DNA from: Phycisphaeraceae bacterium
GTDB taxonomy: Bacteria > Planctomycetota > Phycisphaerae > Phycisphaerales > Phycisphaeraceae
Length of the DNA: 34,668 nt
Direction: 5' to 3'
NCBI GenBank assembly: GCA_029260655.1
Contig: JAJDCU010000068.1
Coordinates: forward strand, 1-34,668
Part shown: piece after piece, positions 23,712-31,509 of the stretch
How the letters are laid out: each line of letters starts with the position of its first letter
Numbering within the stretch: the first letter of the stretch is position 1
Notes under the pieces: generated by a model
The model's database searches: none
Seen by the model: the letters and a program-made list of their open reading frames with translations, nothing else
What the model was told of the DNA's origin: nothing
Position numbers and translations under genes: made by a program

Positions 23712-24365
23712 GTGATTGAATTCATCGCTGAGACATTCCGTGACCTGATCTCACGCGGCGGCATGGTGATGTGGCCGTTGTTTGGGTTGAGCCTGCTGTC
23801 GGTGACGCTGGTGTTCGAGCGGTGCTGGTTCTTTATCCGGTCGAACAATTCAGGCCGGCTGGCGCGGGTGTCGCGGATGGCGTACCTGCTGCGCCAGGGC
23901 GACCGGGGCAGCGCCAAGCAGATCGCCCTGGCGGATCACAGCCTCTACAGCCGGGTGGTGCTTCGTCTTTTGGATGAACCGCCCAGCGAGGCGGCGGCGC
24001 TGAGCGCGGTCGAGTCGCAAAGGCCACGGCTTGAGCGGTTCATGCCGACGCTGTCGACGATCATCACGGTCGCGCCGCTGCTTGGCATCCTCGGAACGGT
24101 GCTGGGGATCATCTCGAGCTTCGAGCTGCTGTCTGATCAGGCGGCGACGGCGGACCCCAGGTCGGTTAGCCAGGGGATCGCCGAGGCCCTGCTCACCACC
24201 GCGGTGGGGCTGGTGATCGCGATCATGACGTTGTTTCCCTACATGATCTTCCGTGTCCAGGTCAATCGGACGCTAGCGGGGCTTGAGTCTCTGGCGTTCG
24301 GTTCGATGACAACACCGCCGGCGGAGGCAGGTTCGCCCAAGGGGCAGGCGGAAAGTGGGGCATAA
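23712..24365 (+). CDS. MotA/TolQ/ExbB proton-channel family protein
   Basis: The 217-residue inner-membrane protein has the ExbB/TolQ topology: one helix at about 18-38 (VMWPLFGLSLLSVTLVFERCWFF), a cytoplasmic helical domain, and two adjacent helices at about 118-140 and 160-182. The conserved core LSTIITVAPLLGILGTVLGIISSF (about 110-133) and VSQGIAEALLTTAVGLVIAI (about 149-168) is diagnostic. Such proteins form the pentameric stator of a proton-driven motor with ExbD/TolR. No ExbD gene is next to it; the following gene is glucan phosphorylase. The start is GTG 23712, since VIEFIAETFRDLI begins the family's N-terminal helix and a -10 hexamer sits six bases upstream. A longer frame upstream runs through the transketolase terminator and is not credible. 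Confidence 0.88.
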   Translation: MIEFIAETFRDLISRGGMVMWPLFGLSLLSVTLVFERCWFFIRSNNSGRLARVSRMAYLLRQGDRGSAKQIALADHSLYSRVVLRLLDEPPSEAAALSAVESQRPRLERFMPTLSTIITVAPLLGILGTVLGIISSFELLSDQAATADPRSVSQGIAEALLTTAVGLVIAIMTLFPYMIFRVQVNRTLAGLESLAFGSMTTPPAEAGSPKGQAESGA

Positions 24366-24503
24366 AAATCCGCCCGGGTGTGCAGAAATCCGTTATCGGG
24401 GCTGTTTGGCGTGGGGCGTTGGCCGATATATAAGATGGCCGGTTATGGCGAGGGGCGCGATCCCTGCTTCGGATTTTTGACCGATAAGACCCAAGGACCC
24501 GAC

Positions 24504-27134
24504 ATGCTCAATCCCAGTCAGGCACGCATCCGTTCGTTCGAGGTTGTTCCCTCGCTGCCCAAACCGTTGCAGCCGTTGATGGAGATCGCCAACAACCTGT
24601 GGTGGACCTGGCACCCCGAGGCGGTGGACCTGTTCGTCCGTCTGGACCGCGACCTTTGGCACACCAGCCACCACAACCCCGTGAAGATGCTGGGGATGAT
24701 CTCGCAGGACACGCTGGATAACGCGGCGAAGGACGAGGGGTACCTGGCGTCGCTGTCCGTGGCGGTGGAGAACCTGGCGAGGCACCTGGGCCGACCGTCC
24801 TGGTTGAAGTCGATCGGGCGGGACGCCAAGGACTGCACGGTCGCCTACTTCTGCGCCGAGTTCGGGATGACCGAATCGCTTCAGATCTACTCCGGCGGCC
24901 TGGGCTGCTTGGCGGGCGATCACCTCAAGAGCGCCAGCGAACTTGGCCTGCCCCTGGTCGCGGTCGGTCTGCTGTACCGCAACGGCTACTTCCAGCAATA
25001 CCTCAACGCCGACGGCTGGCAGCAGGAGTACACCCCGGACCTGGACTTCTCCAACCTCCCGGTCGACCCGGTCAAGGACGACGCAGGCAAGCAGGTCATC
25101 GTCAAGGTCAAGCTCCCCGGCCGGGAAGTGAAGATCGGTATCTGGAAGGTCATCGTCGGACGGATCCCCCTGTATCTGCTGGACACGAACCTGCCGGAAA
25201 ACTCCGACGCCGACCGGCAGATCACCAGCCAGCTCTACGGCGGTGACATGGAGATGCGGATCAAGCAGGAGATCGTGCTGGGCATCGGCGGGGTGCGCGC
25301 CCTGGAAGCGGTGGGCGTCCGCCCGGACGTCTGCCACATGAACGAGGGCCACTCCGCATTCCTGGCGCTGGAGCGCATCAGCCGGATCATCAAGGACAAC
25401 GACGTCAGCTTCGATCAGGCCCGCCAGCTCGCCGCCGCCAGCCACGTCTTCACCACCCACACGCCCGTCCCCGCGGGGATCGACCGGTTCCCACCGGAGA
25501 TGATCCAGCGATACTTCAAGCGTTACCACCAGGCCCTGGGCCTGGATATGGAGGGATTGCTCGCCCTTGGCCGGGAGAACGTGTTCGACAAGGAAGAGTT
25601 CTTCTCGATGGCCGTACTGGCGATCCGCACCAGCCGATGGGCCAACGGTGTCAGCCGGCTGCACGGCGAGGTCAGCCGGCACATGTGGAACGGCATCTGG
25701 AGCAAGTTCCCACAGGACGAAGTCCCGATCACCCACGTGACCAACGGCGTACATGCGCGGTCCTGGCTGTCCGGGGACCTGATCCATCTGTTTGACCGGT
25801 ACCTGGGAGCGCGTTGGCAGAACAGCCCCGCAGACCACGCCGTCTGGAAGGCCGTTGAGAACGTCCCCGATGAGGAGCTCTGGCGTGTCCACGAGCGCCG
25901 GCGCAGGCACCTGATCAACTGGACAGGCCAGAAGCTGCGTGAGCAGTTGACCGCACGCGGTGCCAGCCCCGATCAGATCCGCGAGGCCTGCGATGCGCTG
26001 GACCCCTCGGCGTTGACCATCGGGTTCGCCAGACGGTTTGCCACCTACAAGCGCGGCACCTTGTTCCTGCGCGACCTGCCCAGGTTGCAGAAATTGATGA
26101 GCGACGCCGACCGCCCGATCCAGTTCCTGATCGCCGGCAAGGCCCACCCGGCCGACGGCGGGGGCAAGGACCTGATCCGTCAGATCGTCCAGCTCGCCGC
26201 GCAGAACGACTTAGGCCACCGCATCGTCTTCCTTGAAAATTACGACATCCACGTTGCGCGCAACCTCGTGCAGGGATGCGACGTCTGGCTGAACACCCCG
26301 CGCCGCGGGATGGAAGCCTCGGGCACCAGCGGGATGAAGGCCGCGCTCAACGGCGTGTTGAACTGCTCGATCATGGACGGCTGGTGGGACGAGGCCAGCG
26401 AGCCCGAGCTGGGCTGGGCGATCGGCCGGGGCGAGGAATACGCCAACCCCTCCACCGCCGACCAGCTCGAGAGCCAGGCCCTGTACGACCTTCTGGAAAA
26501 CAGCATCGTCCCGATGTTCTACGACAGAGACAGCCACGACCTGCCGCGCAGGTGGATCGCCAAGATGAAGGCTTGTGTCACCGCTCTGGCGCCGCAGTTC
26601 AACACCAACCGGATGGTCCAGCAGTACACCGAGAAGCTCTATCTGCCCGCCCTGGATAAGACCCGTCAACTCGCAGAAGACGGGGCCCACGGCGCCTGTG
26701 AGCAGGCGAATCAGATCGGACGCCTAAGATCACATTGGGCGGCGCTCCGGATCGACGAGGTCCTGGCAGATACCACCGAACCGCTTGGCGTGCGTCAGTC
26801 TTTGGACGTGACGGCTACGGTCCACCTCGGCGAGCTGACCCCGTCGGATGTCCGCGTTCAACTTTACAGCGGCATGCTGGACAATGAGTCTCGATTGATC
26901 GACGCCAAACCTGCGGACATGGCTTATCAGCAGGAACTCGGTGACGGCAAGCACCGCTTCACGGGCAGCATCAGCACCTCAACCAGCGGCAGACATGGCT
27001 TTGCCGTCCGTCTCCTGCCAGGCGGAGAGATGTTCGATGACCTGATCGTCCCCGGGCTGATCCACTGGGATGCCCAGGAGGTCCCCCAACACAAGCCCAA
27101 GGCCATGCCCAAGCCCGAAAAAGTTGCCTCCTGA
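24504..27134 (+). CDS. Alpha-glucan (glycogen) phosphorylase, GT35
   Basis: PLP-dependent enzyme that releases glucose 1-phosphate from the non-reducing ends of glycogen or maltodextrin. The 876 residues start with a DUF3417-type N-terminal domain (LPKPLQPLMEIANNLWWTW, about 15-33, and HHNPVKMLG) typical of the archaeal/bacterial alpha-glucan phosphorylase branch. Catalytic-domain strings include VAYFCAEFGM, YSGGLGCLAGDHLKSASELG, HMNEGHSAFLALERI, THTPVPAGIDRF, HVTNGVHARSW, FARRFATYKRG and FLENYDIHVARNLV. The PLP-binding region is ASGTSGMKAALNG with Lys about 612. The last 150 residues contain a beta-rich extension (VTATVHLGELTPSDVRVQLYSG…HRFTGSIS). ATG 24504 has AAGGA 7 bases upstream; an in-frame start at 24378 is disfavoured. 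It pairs functionally with the CBM48-like protein at 4004-4303. Confidence 0.95.
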   Translation: MLNPSQARIRSFEVVPSLPKPLQPLMEIANNLWWTWHPEAVDLFVRLDRDLWHTSHHNPVKMLGMISQDTLDNAAKDEGYLASLSVAVENLARHLGRPSWLKSIGRDAKDCTVAYFCAEFGMTESLQIYSGGLGCLAGDHLKSASELGLPLVAVGLLYRNGYFQQYLNADGWQQEYTPDLDFSNLPVDPVKDDAGKQVIVKVKLPGREVKIGIWKVIVGRIPLYLLDTNLPENSDADRQITSQLYGGDMEMRIKQEIVLGIGGVRALEAVGVRPDVCHMNEGHSAFLALERISRIIKDNDVSFDQARQLAAASHVFTTHTPVPAGIDRFPPEMIQRYFKRYHQALGLDMEGLLALGRENVFDKEEFFSMAVLAIRTSRWANGVSRLHGEVSRHMWNGIWSKFPQDEVPITHVTNGVHARSWLSGDLIHLFDRYLGARWQNSPADHAVWKAVENVPDEELWRVHERRRRHLINWTGQKLREQLTARGASPDQIREACDALDPSALTIGFARRFATYKRGTLFLRDLPRLQKLMSDADRPIQFLIAGKAHPADGGGKDLIRQIVQLAAQNDLGHRIVFLENYDIHVARNLVQGCDVWLNTPRRGMEASGTSGMKAALNGVLNCSIMDGWWDEASEPELGWAIGRGEEYANPSTADQLESQALYDLLENSIVPMFYDRDSHDLPRRWIAKMKACVTALAPQFNTNRMVQQYTEKLYLPALDKTRQLAEDGAHGACEQANQIGRLRSHWAALRIDEVLADTTEPLGVRQSLDVTATVHLGELTPSDVRVQLYSGMLDNESRLIDAKPADMAYQQELGDGKHRFTGSISTSTSGRHGFAVRLLPGGEMFDDLIVPGLIHWDAQEVPQHKPKAMPKPEKVAS

Positions 27135-27206
27135 CCACGGCCACGAGCATCGGCATCACGCGCACAGGACGTACCTCGGCTCACGGGCAACATCAGCGCT
27201 GCGTCT

Positions 27207-27234
27207 TTGACCGCACGCTCTGACGTGGTAGCCT
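27207..27234 (+). promoter_or_regulatory. Leaderless-type promoter of the 143-residue protein
   Basis: TTGACC (27207-27212), a 16-base spacer and TAGCCT (27229-27234), then 7 bases to ATG 27242. Both boxes are recognisable, and no Shine-Dalgarno site precedes the ATG. This is one of the two better-supported leaderless promoters in the window. Confidence 0.6.
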
Positions 27235-27241
27235 CTGGCTG

Positions 27242-27673
27242 ATGAGTCAGGATGCGCTATTCGAGACTTCCGGAGACGAGCTGTTGATCAGTGTCTACAC
27301 CCGACAGGGCCGGACGCTGGATGATTTGCCGTACACCTGTGAGTTTGAAGCGATCTACACCGCGATAGCCGGCGACGATGAATCTCAGGCCGCGCTGCCT
27401 CGGCAAGCGTTGTTCCACCGCCTGCACAACCTCCGTAAGGCGGGCAAGCTCCCCCGGCTGGGCAAAGCGCAAGGCGAACGCCCGCGTTTGGATACCGACC
27501 AGGAAGGCATCCTCGCCGATCTGGTTTGCCGGCAGGTCGGCCAACTATCCAAGCGGGATCAACTGCTCTACACCGAGACCTTCGACACGGTCGTGACCAC
27601 CTTCAACGCCCGCGCCGGTCTGAGCCTCTCCGCCCACGACGCCTGGCGCATCATCGCAAAGCTGGCGAAGTGA
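27242..27673 (+). CDS. Conserved-looking hypothetical protein, helical
   Basis: A soluble 143-residue protein I do not recognise. It is mostly helical by composition, with a basic middle segment (LFHRLHNLRKAGKLPRLGKAQG, split by a Gly-Lys turn) that could bind nucleic acid. A C-terminal helical pair (LLYTETFDTVVTTFNARAG and AHDAWRIIAKLAK) follows. There are only two Cys residues and no signal peptide. Codon use matches the neighbours, with strong GC bias at third positions, and the promoter geometry supports the ATG, so it is probably a real gene. It stands alone between glucan phosphorylase and thiL. The start has no ribosome site. Confidence 0.65.
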   Translation: MSQDALFETSGDELLISVYTRQGRTLDDLPYTCEFEAIYTAIAGDDESQAALPRQALFHRLHNLRKAGKLPRLGKAQGERPRLDTDQEGILADLVCRQVGQLSKRDQLLYTETFDTVVTTFNARAGLSLSAHDAWRIIAKLAK

Positions 27674-27802
27674 CCGGGCTAACAGGGGGGACCTCTCACC
27701 ATCGACTTCCCGCCGCATCAAAGCCACTTGCGGCTTAGCGAGGCATCACCCCATGGTCTGAGGCTGACGCGCCTCGGTCATGTGATGATGTCTACCCTTG
27801 CC

Positions 27803-27808
27803 TACAAT
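27803..27808 (+). promoter_or_regulatory. Leaderless-type -10 element TACAAT, thiL operon
   Basis: TACAAT is separated from ATG 27816 by seven bases (AGCGCCC). No Shine-Dalgarno site or clear -35 is present. It favours ATG 27816 over the in-frame TTG at 27798, which lies upstream of the hexamer. Confidence 0.55.
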
Positions 27809-27815
27809 AGCGCCC

Positions 27816-28772
27816 ATGCGTGAGCTTGACCTGCTGTCTCACATCTACCGGTCTAACGCCGGGCTCCCCGCGGGGGTGACGATCCCCCCGGGCGACGACA
27901 TGGGCGCGGTCACCCTCGCCGGGGCGAACATGCTGGTCACCGTCGATCAGGTCGCAGACGGGGTGCATGTAGACTTGGCGAACACTCCGATCGAGAAGGT
28001 CGGCCGCAAAGCGATCACGCGCAACCTCTCCGACGTCGCCGCGATGGCGGCCAAACCCGTCGGTGCGGTCGCGGCGGCCTGCCTGCCAAAGGGGTTTGGC
28101 GAAGAGCGGGCCCAAGTGCTTTTTGACGCGATGCGTTCGACGGCCGAGTACTTCGGTTGCCCACTGATCGGCGGGGACATCTCGGCCTGGGACCAGCGGC
28201 TTATTTTGACCGTCACCGTTTTCGCCGAGCCGGCCGGGATCGACCCGGTGCTCCGCAGCGGCGCGCAGGTCGGGGATGTGGTTTACGTCACCGGCGCCTT
28301 GGGCGGCAGCCTGGTCACCTTGCAGGACCCGCCGGGGTACATACATCACCTGGATTTCACCCCACGGCTTGATCTGGCTCGCACGCTGGCGGGCAACCCG
28401 GCGACCAGGCCCCACGGGATGATCGACCTCAGCGACGGCCTGGCAAGCGACCTGACCAGGCTCTGCGAACAAAGCGGCGCCTGCGCCCGGATCGACGCCA
28501 GCCGATTGCCCATCAGCGCCGCCGCCGGGCTTGCCTCCATACAGTCGGGGCATCCCGCATGGCGGCACGCCATCGGTGACGGCGAAGACTACGAACTCTG
28601 TTTCGCCGCCCACGGTGAAATCCCCGGCGAGGTCGACGGCGTTGAGATCACACCCATCGGGGAAATAGTTCAGCGCGGGTCGGGCGACCAGTCCCAGGGG
28701 AAGGTTACGATGCGGCTGCCCGATGGATCGTTGCTCGATGTGGCGGGCCTGGGCTGGGAGCACAGCGGATGA
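27816..28772 (+). CDS. thiL: Thiamine-monophosphate kinase
   Basis: Phosphorylates thiamine monophosphate with ATP to give thiamine diphosphate, the cofactor of the transketolase in this window. The 318 residues belong to the PurM/ThiL/HypE fold. Motifs: MRELDLLSHI at the start, IPPGDDMGAVTL (about 23-34) with metal-binding Asp pair, VTVDQVADGVHV (about 42-53), RKAITRNLSDVAAMAAKPV (Asp cluster), CPLIGGDISAW, and MIDLSDGLASDLTRLCEQSG. IGDGEDYELCFA is near the C-terminus. The usual 'D.LVEGVHF' reads DQVADGVHV. The 3' end overlaps tsaE by ATGA, starting a thiL-tsaE-yacG unit. An in-frame TTG 18 bases upstream is rejected as start on promoter grounds. Confidence 0.93.
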   Translation: MRELDLLSHIYRSNAGLPAGVTIPPGDDMGAVTLAGANMLVTVDQVADGVHVDLANTPIEKVGRKAITRNLSDVAAMAAKPVGAVAAACLPKGFGEERAQVLFDAMRSTAEYFGCPLIGGDISAWDQRLILTVTVFAEPAGIDPVLRSGAQVGDVVYVTGALGGSLVTLQDPPGYIHHLDFTPRLDLARTLAGNPATRPHGMIDLSDGLASDLTRLCEQSGACARIDASRLPISAAAGLASIQSGHPAWRHAIGDGEDYELCFAAHGEIPGEVDGVEITPIGEIVQRGSGDQSQGKVTMRLPDGSLLDVAGLGWEHSG

Positions 28773-29302
28773 GCGCAGGCGATCAAACCCTTCGGCTCAT
28801 GTCCCACAGCGTCGAGCAAACCCTGGCGGTCGGCGCGTCTGTCGCCAAGGCGGCCATGGCCGGCGACCTGATCGGACTTGTCGGCGAACTGGGCGCAGGC
28901 AAGACCCAGTTTGTCCGCGGCATGGCCCAAGGTCTTGACATTTCACCCGCCCGGGTGTCCAGCCCGACGTTCGTGTTCCTTCAGGAGTACCAGGCGGATG
29001 AGGATGATGAAGGGTCGTTGGTGCTTGCCCACGTCGACGCCTACCGGCTACATGGGCCCGATGAACTTCACACGATCGGCTGGGAAGGTGACGGCCACGA
29101 GCTGCGCCGCGGCGCGGTGTTGGCGGTTGAATGGGCCGACCGCATCGCCCACGCCCTGGGTAACGACTGGCTCGAGGTCCGCCTGCAACACCATGCCCAG
29201 GGCCGGGCCGTCACCCTCTCGCCTCACGGCAACTGGTCGGCTAGGATGCAGGCGCTGCGTCAGAGCCTTGAGCCGCACGTCTCACTTAAAGAGCCCGAGT
29301 AA
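28769..29302 (+). CDS. tsaE: tRNA threonylcarbamoyladenosine biosynthesis ATPase TsaE
   Basis: ATPase that works with TsaB and TsaD in forming the t6A modification at position 37 of ANN-decoding tRNAs. Length 177, slightly above the usual 150-160 because of an acidic insertion (QADEDDEGS). Motifs: SHSVEQTLAVGASVA at the start, Walker A GELGAGKT (39-46), VRGMAQGLDI, SSPTFVFLQEY, AHVDAYRLHGPDEL and AVEWADRIA with the Glu-Trp pair of the family. The last 35 residues are a less conserved helix. The gene overlaps thiL by 4 bases and is followed by yacG after 3 bases, so the three are cotranscribed. tsaB and tsaD are not in the window. Confidence 0.93.
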   Translation: MSAGDQTLRLMSHSVEQTLAVGASVAKAAMAGDLIGLVGELGAGKTQFVRGMAQGLDISPARVSSPTFVFLQEYQADEDDEGSLVLAHVDAYRLHGPDELHTIGWEGDGHELRRGAVLAVEWADRIAHALGNDWLEVRLQHHAQGRAVTLSPHGNWSARMQALRQSLEPHVSLKEPE

Positions 29303-29305
29303 GCG

Positions 29306-29494
29306 ATGGTCGCCAACGCGAAAGACAGTTCCGAGAGCAAGTGCCCGATCTGCGATAAGCCGACCGGGCCTGACGCCCCGACGTTCCCTTTTTGTTGCGA
29401 ACGCTGCCAGAAGATCGACCTGGGCAAGTGGCTCGACGGCAAATACATCATCAGCCGGCCGGTCGAGCAAAGCGATCTGGAGGAAGGCGAATAA
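29306..29494 (+). CDS. yacG: DNA gyrase inhibitor-type zinc protein YacG
   Basis: The 62-residue zinc-binding protein belongs to the YacG family, whose E. coli member binds GyrB and blocks gyrase. CPICDKPTG (about 13-21) and [20 protein letters not shown] (about 28-47) supply the CxxC…CxxxC-type ligands, and YIISRPVE is the conserved end. The tail is acidic. It starts 3 bases after the tsaE stop with no room for its own promoter. Other bacteria often carry yacG next to coaE; the thiL-tsaE context here is different. Function beyond zinc binding is inferred from family membership. Confidence 0.9.
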   Translation: MVANAKDSSESKCPICDKPTGPDAPTFPFCCERCQKIDLGKWLDGKYIISRPVEQSDLEEGE

Positions 29495-29508
29495 AGGAAG
29501 TGTCGAAG

Positions 29509-29577
29509 TAGGAATGATGAGTGTTGAATGAGGCACGGTGCGATTGTCACCCGGAACTCAACACTTAATCATTCCTA
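29509..29577. terminator. Imperfect long inverted repeat between convergent genes
   Basis: TAGGAATGAT plus AGTGTTGA (29509-29527) faces TCAACACT plus ATCATTCCTA (29558-29577): an 18-bp stem with a 1-versus-2-base internal bulge and a 30-base loop. It lies between yacG (stop 29494) and the Fur-family gene (stop 29590). It is much more AT-rich than the surroundings. A T-rich stretch (CTTTTCTTCC) follows on the plus strand. Likely a bidirectional terminator, or a mobile intergenic repeat unit. Confidence 0.55.
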
Positions 29578-29589
29578 ATCCATCACTCA

Positions 29590-30081
29590 TCACTTTTCTT
29601 CCTCTGCCTGTTCGGCCTTCTGCGCCTCGGGGCTTATGCCGTAGATCACGAAGCGGTGGCTGACCGGCTCGAACCCGTGCTCCTTGCACAGCCGGTCGCG
29701 CAGGTCGGTGAGCTCGGCGGCGGGAAACTCGATGATCTGGTTGGTCTCGACGCAGACCAGGTGACCGATGGGTTCTTTGCCGAAGGATAGCCGGTAATGG
29801 GCCTGCCTCGAATCGATCAATACCTCGGAGATGATCTTGGCTTCCAGCAGGTGCTTGAGGGTGCGGTAGATCGTGGCCTTGCTCACACGGTGGTCGGCGG
29901 CACGCATCTCCTGTAGCAGTTCATCGGCCTCGAACACGCCGGGTTTGGCGAGCACCGCCTCGAGGATCAGCGCCCTTTCGGTGGTGAACTTCAGCCCCTG
30001 CCGCTTGAGGAACCGCCGGAAGATCGCGCACATCGGCAGGATCATCTGGTCGTCACCGGCGGCGGGTTGAGTGTGGCCCAT
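29590..30081 (-). CDS. Fur-family transcriptional regulator, atypical
   Basis: The 163-residue protein has the Fur/PerR layout. A winged-helix DNA-binding domain spans about 25-88 (LKFTTERALILEAVL, then EADELLQEMR…VSKATIYRTLKHLLEAKII), followed by a dimerisation domain (HYRLSFGKEPIGHLVCVETNQIIEFP). The second half of the structural zinc site is altered: where Fur has HxxCxxCG, this reads HLVCVETN (His107, Cys110, Thr113). The second C-terminal CxxC is absent too (IYGISPEAQKAEQ). His142 in VSHRFVIYG is kept. Metal binding, if any, must use a reduced ligand set, as in some Zn-independent Fur homologues. The target metal or signal is unknown. ATG 30081 has TACAAT six bases upstream and no ribosome site. 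The gene is divergent from homoserine dehydrogenase. Confidence 0.88.
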   Translation of the reverse strand: MGHTQPAAGDDQMILPMCAIFRRFLKRQGLKFTTERALILEAVLAKPGVFEADELLQEMRAADHRVSKATIYRTLKHLLEAKIISEVLIDSRQAHYRLSFGKEPIGHLVCVETNQIIEFPAAELTDLRDRLCKEHGFEPVSHRFVIYGISPEAQKAEQAEEEK

Positions 30082-30087
30082 GCCCTG

Positions 30088-30093
30088 ATTGTA
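30088..30093 (-). promoter_or_regulatory. Leaderless-type -10 element TACAAT, Fur-family gene
   Basis: On the minus strand TACAAT is separated from ATG 30081 by six bases (CAGGGC). Transcription would start at the ATG. CAGGG itself is too close to act as a ribosome site. Confidence 0.5.
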
Positions 30094-30192
30094 GCCGACC
30101 GCCCCCCGGCGGGACAGGCCGGGTGGCCGTTGGGCGCCCCGGGTGTTATCTTGCCAGACCTGCCATCGTGTTTCTGCTTAGGAGTACAGATC

Positions 30193-31509
30193 GTGACGGA
30201 ATCGGCCATCGGCGTAGGTTTAATCGGATGTGGGACGGTCGGCGGCGGCGTCGCGAAATTGCTGCGCGAGCAGGCCGAGGTCTACGCGCAGCGGACCGGC
30301 CGGCCGATCGTGTTACGGCGTCTGCTGGACAAGGAAAAAGATCGGGTCATCCAGTCGGGGCTGGTTGACGCACAGATCGTCACCGACGATGTCGATGCGT
30401 TTTTCGATACGCCGGATATGCAGGTGGTGATCGAGTTGGCAGGCGGCACGGGCGCGGCGAGCGTGTTCGTCCGGCGGGCCCTCGAAGGCGGCAAACACGT
30501 CGTGACGGCGAACAAGGCCCTGCTCGCGGCGCAGGGGGCCGAGCTGTTCGCCCTGGCGCGCAAGCACAAGGTAAGCATCGCGTTCGAGGCGTCCTGCGGC
30601 GGCGGGATCCCCTGCGTGACCGCCTTGATGTTCGGGCTGATGGCCAACCGCATCGACGCGCTCTACGGGATCCTCAATGGCACCTGCAACTACATCCTCA
30701 CGGAGATGACCGGCAAGGGCAAGACCTACGACAAGGCGCTGGCCGATGCTCAGGCGCTAGGCTACGCCGAGGCCGACCCGACGCTGGATGTCAACGGCAA
30801 GGACACGGCCCACAAGCTGGCAATCCTCGGGTCGCTGGGGTTCGGTGCCCACATCGCGTTAGACGACATCCCGGTCACGGGCGTGGACGGGCTGGACCTT
30901 GGTGACATCCGCTTCGCTGCGGAGATGGGCTACGACATCAAGCTCCTGGCGATCGCCGAGCGCGCGCCCGGGCAGCAGGCCGTGAGCGTCGGTGTCGAGC
31001 CCTGCTTCATCCACGACGACGAACAACTTGCGCAGGTCGGCGGGGCGTTCAACGCGCTGTCGGTGTACGGGCACGCGGTGGGGCATACGCTGTATTTCGG
31101 CGCAGGCGCCGGTCAGATGCCGACCGCCAGCGCCGTGGTCAGCGACCTGTTGAACATCGCCGTGGGCTGGTACCCGCAGGGGTTTGAGCGTATGAAGCTC
31201 ACCCCGGACCTGCACCCGCCGGTCAAGCTCGCCGACCCCGACGATCTTGTGAGCCGACACTACATCCGCATCAACGCCAAGGACGAGCCGGGCGTGATCG
31301 CTAAGGCGACCGGGGCGCTGGGCGACCAGAGCATCAGCCTGTCGGCGGTCTTGCAGCACGAGTCCCACGACGGCAGCTACGTCCCGATCGTGATCGTCAC
31401 GCATTTGGCCAGGCGAGGCGACGTGTCCGAGGCGGTCAAGCGCATCGGATCACTCGACGCGATCCAGGGCCGGCCCGTGGTATTGCGGATCGTAGATATG
31501 CCCGCTTAA
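30193..31509 (+). CDS. hom: Homoserine dehydrogenase
   Basis: NAD(P)H-dependent reduction of aspartate semialdehyde to homoserine, the branch point to threonine, methionine and isoleucine. The 438 residues show a Rossmann motif GVGLIGCGTVGGGVAKLL (about 7-24), DMQVVIELAGGTGAA (about 74-88) and VTANKALLAAQG (about 103-114, catalytic region). AFEASCGGGIPCV, GILNGTCNYILTEM and ADPTLDVNGKDTAHKLAIL (substrate-binding and catalytic Asp/Lys region) follow. The C-terminal ACT domain (HYIRINAKDEPGVIAKATGAL, about 355-375) suggests feedback by threonine. GTG 30193 is chosen because TAGGAG lies about 9 bases upstream and the Rossmann strand follows directly; an open frame extends 126 bases upstream but has no support. 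The stop overlaps the stop of the convergent 31506-31904 gene. Confidence 0.95.
   Translation: MTESAIGVGLIGCGTVGGGVAKLLREQAEVYAQRTGRPIVLRRLLDKEKDRVIQSGLVDAQIVTDDVDAFFDTPDMQVVIELAGGTGAASVFVRRALEGGKHVVTANKALLAAQGAELFALARKHKVSIAFEASCGGGIPCVTALMFGLMANRIDALYGILNGTCNYILTEMTGKGKTYDKALADAQALGYAEADPTLDVNGKDTAHKLAILGSLGFGAHIALDDIPVTGVDGLDLGDIRFAAEMGYDIKLLAIAERAPGQQAVSVGVEPCFIHDDEQLAQVGGAFNALSVYGHAVGHTLYFGAGAGQMPTASAVVSDLLNIAVGWYPQGFERMKLTPDLHPPVKLADPDDLVSRHYIRINAKDEPGVIAKATGALGDQSISLSAVLQHESHDGSYVPIVIVTHLARRGDVSEAVKRIGSLDAIQGRPVVLRIVDMPA

Noticed and set aside
24393-26147. 584-codon open frame antisense to glucan phosphorylase
   Set aside because: High GC at third positions opens antisense frames; it is full of Gln, Arg, His and Asp with no family pattern, while the sense strand has complete phosphorylase motifs.
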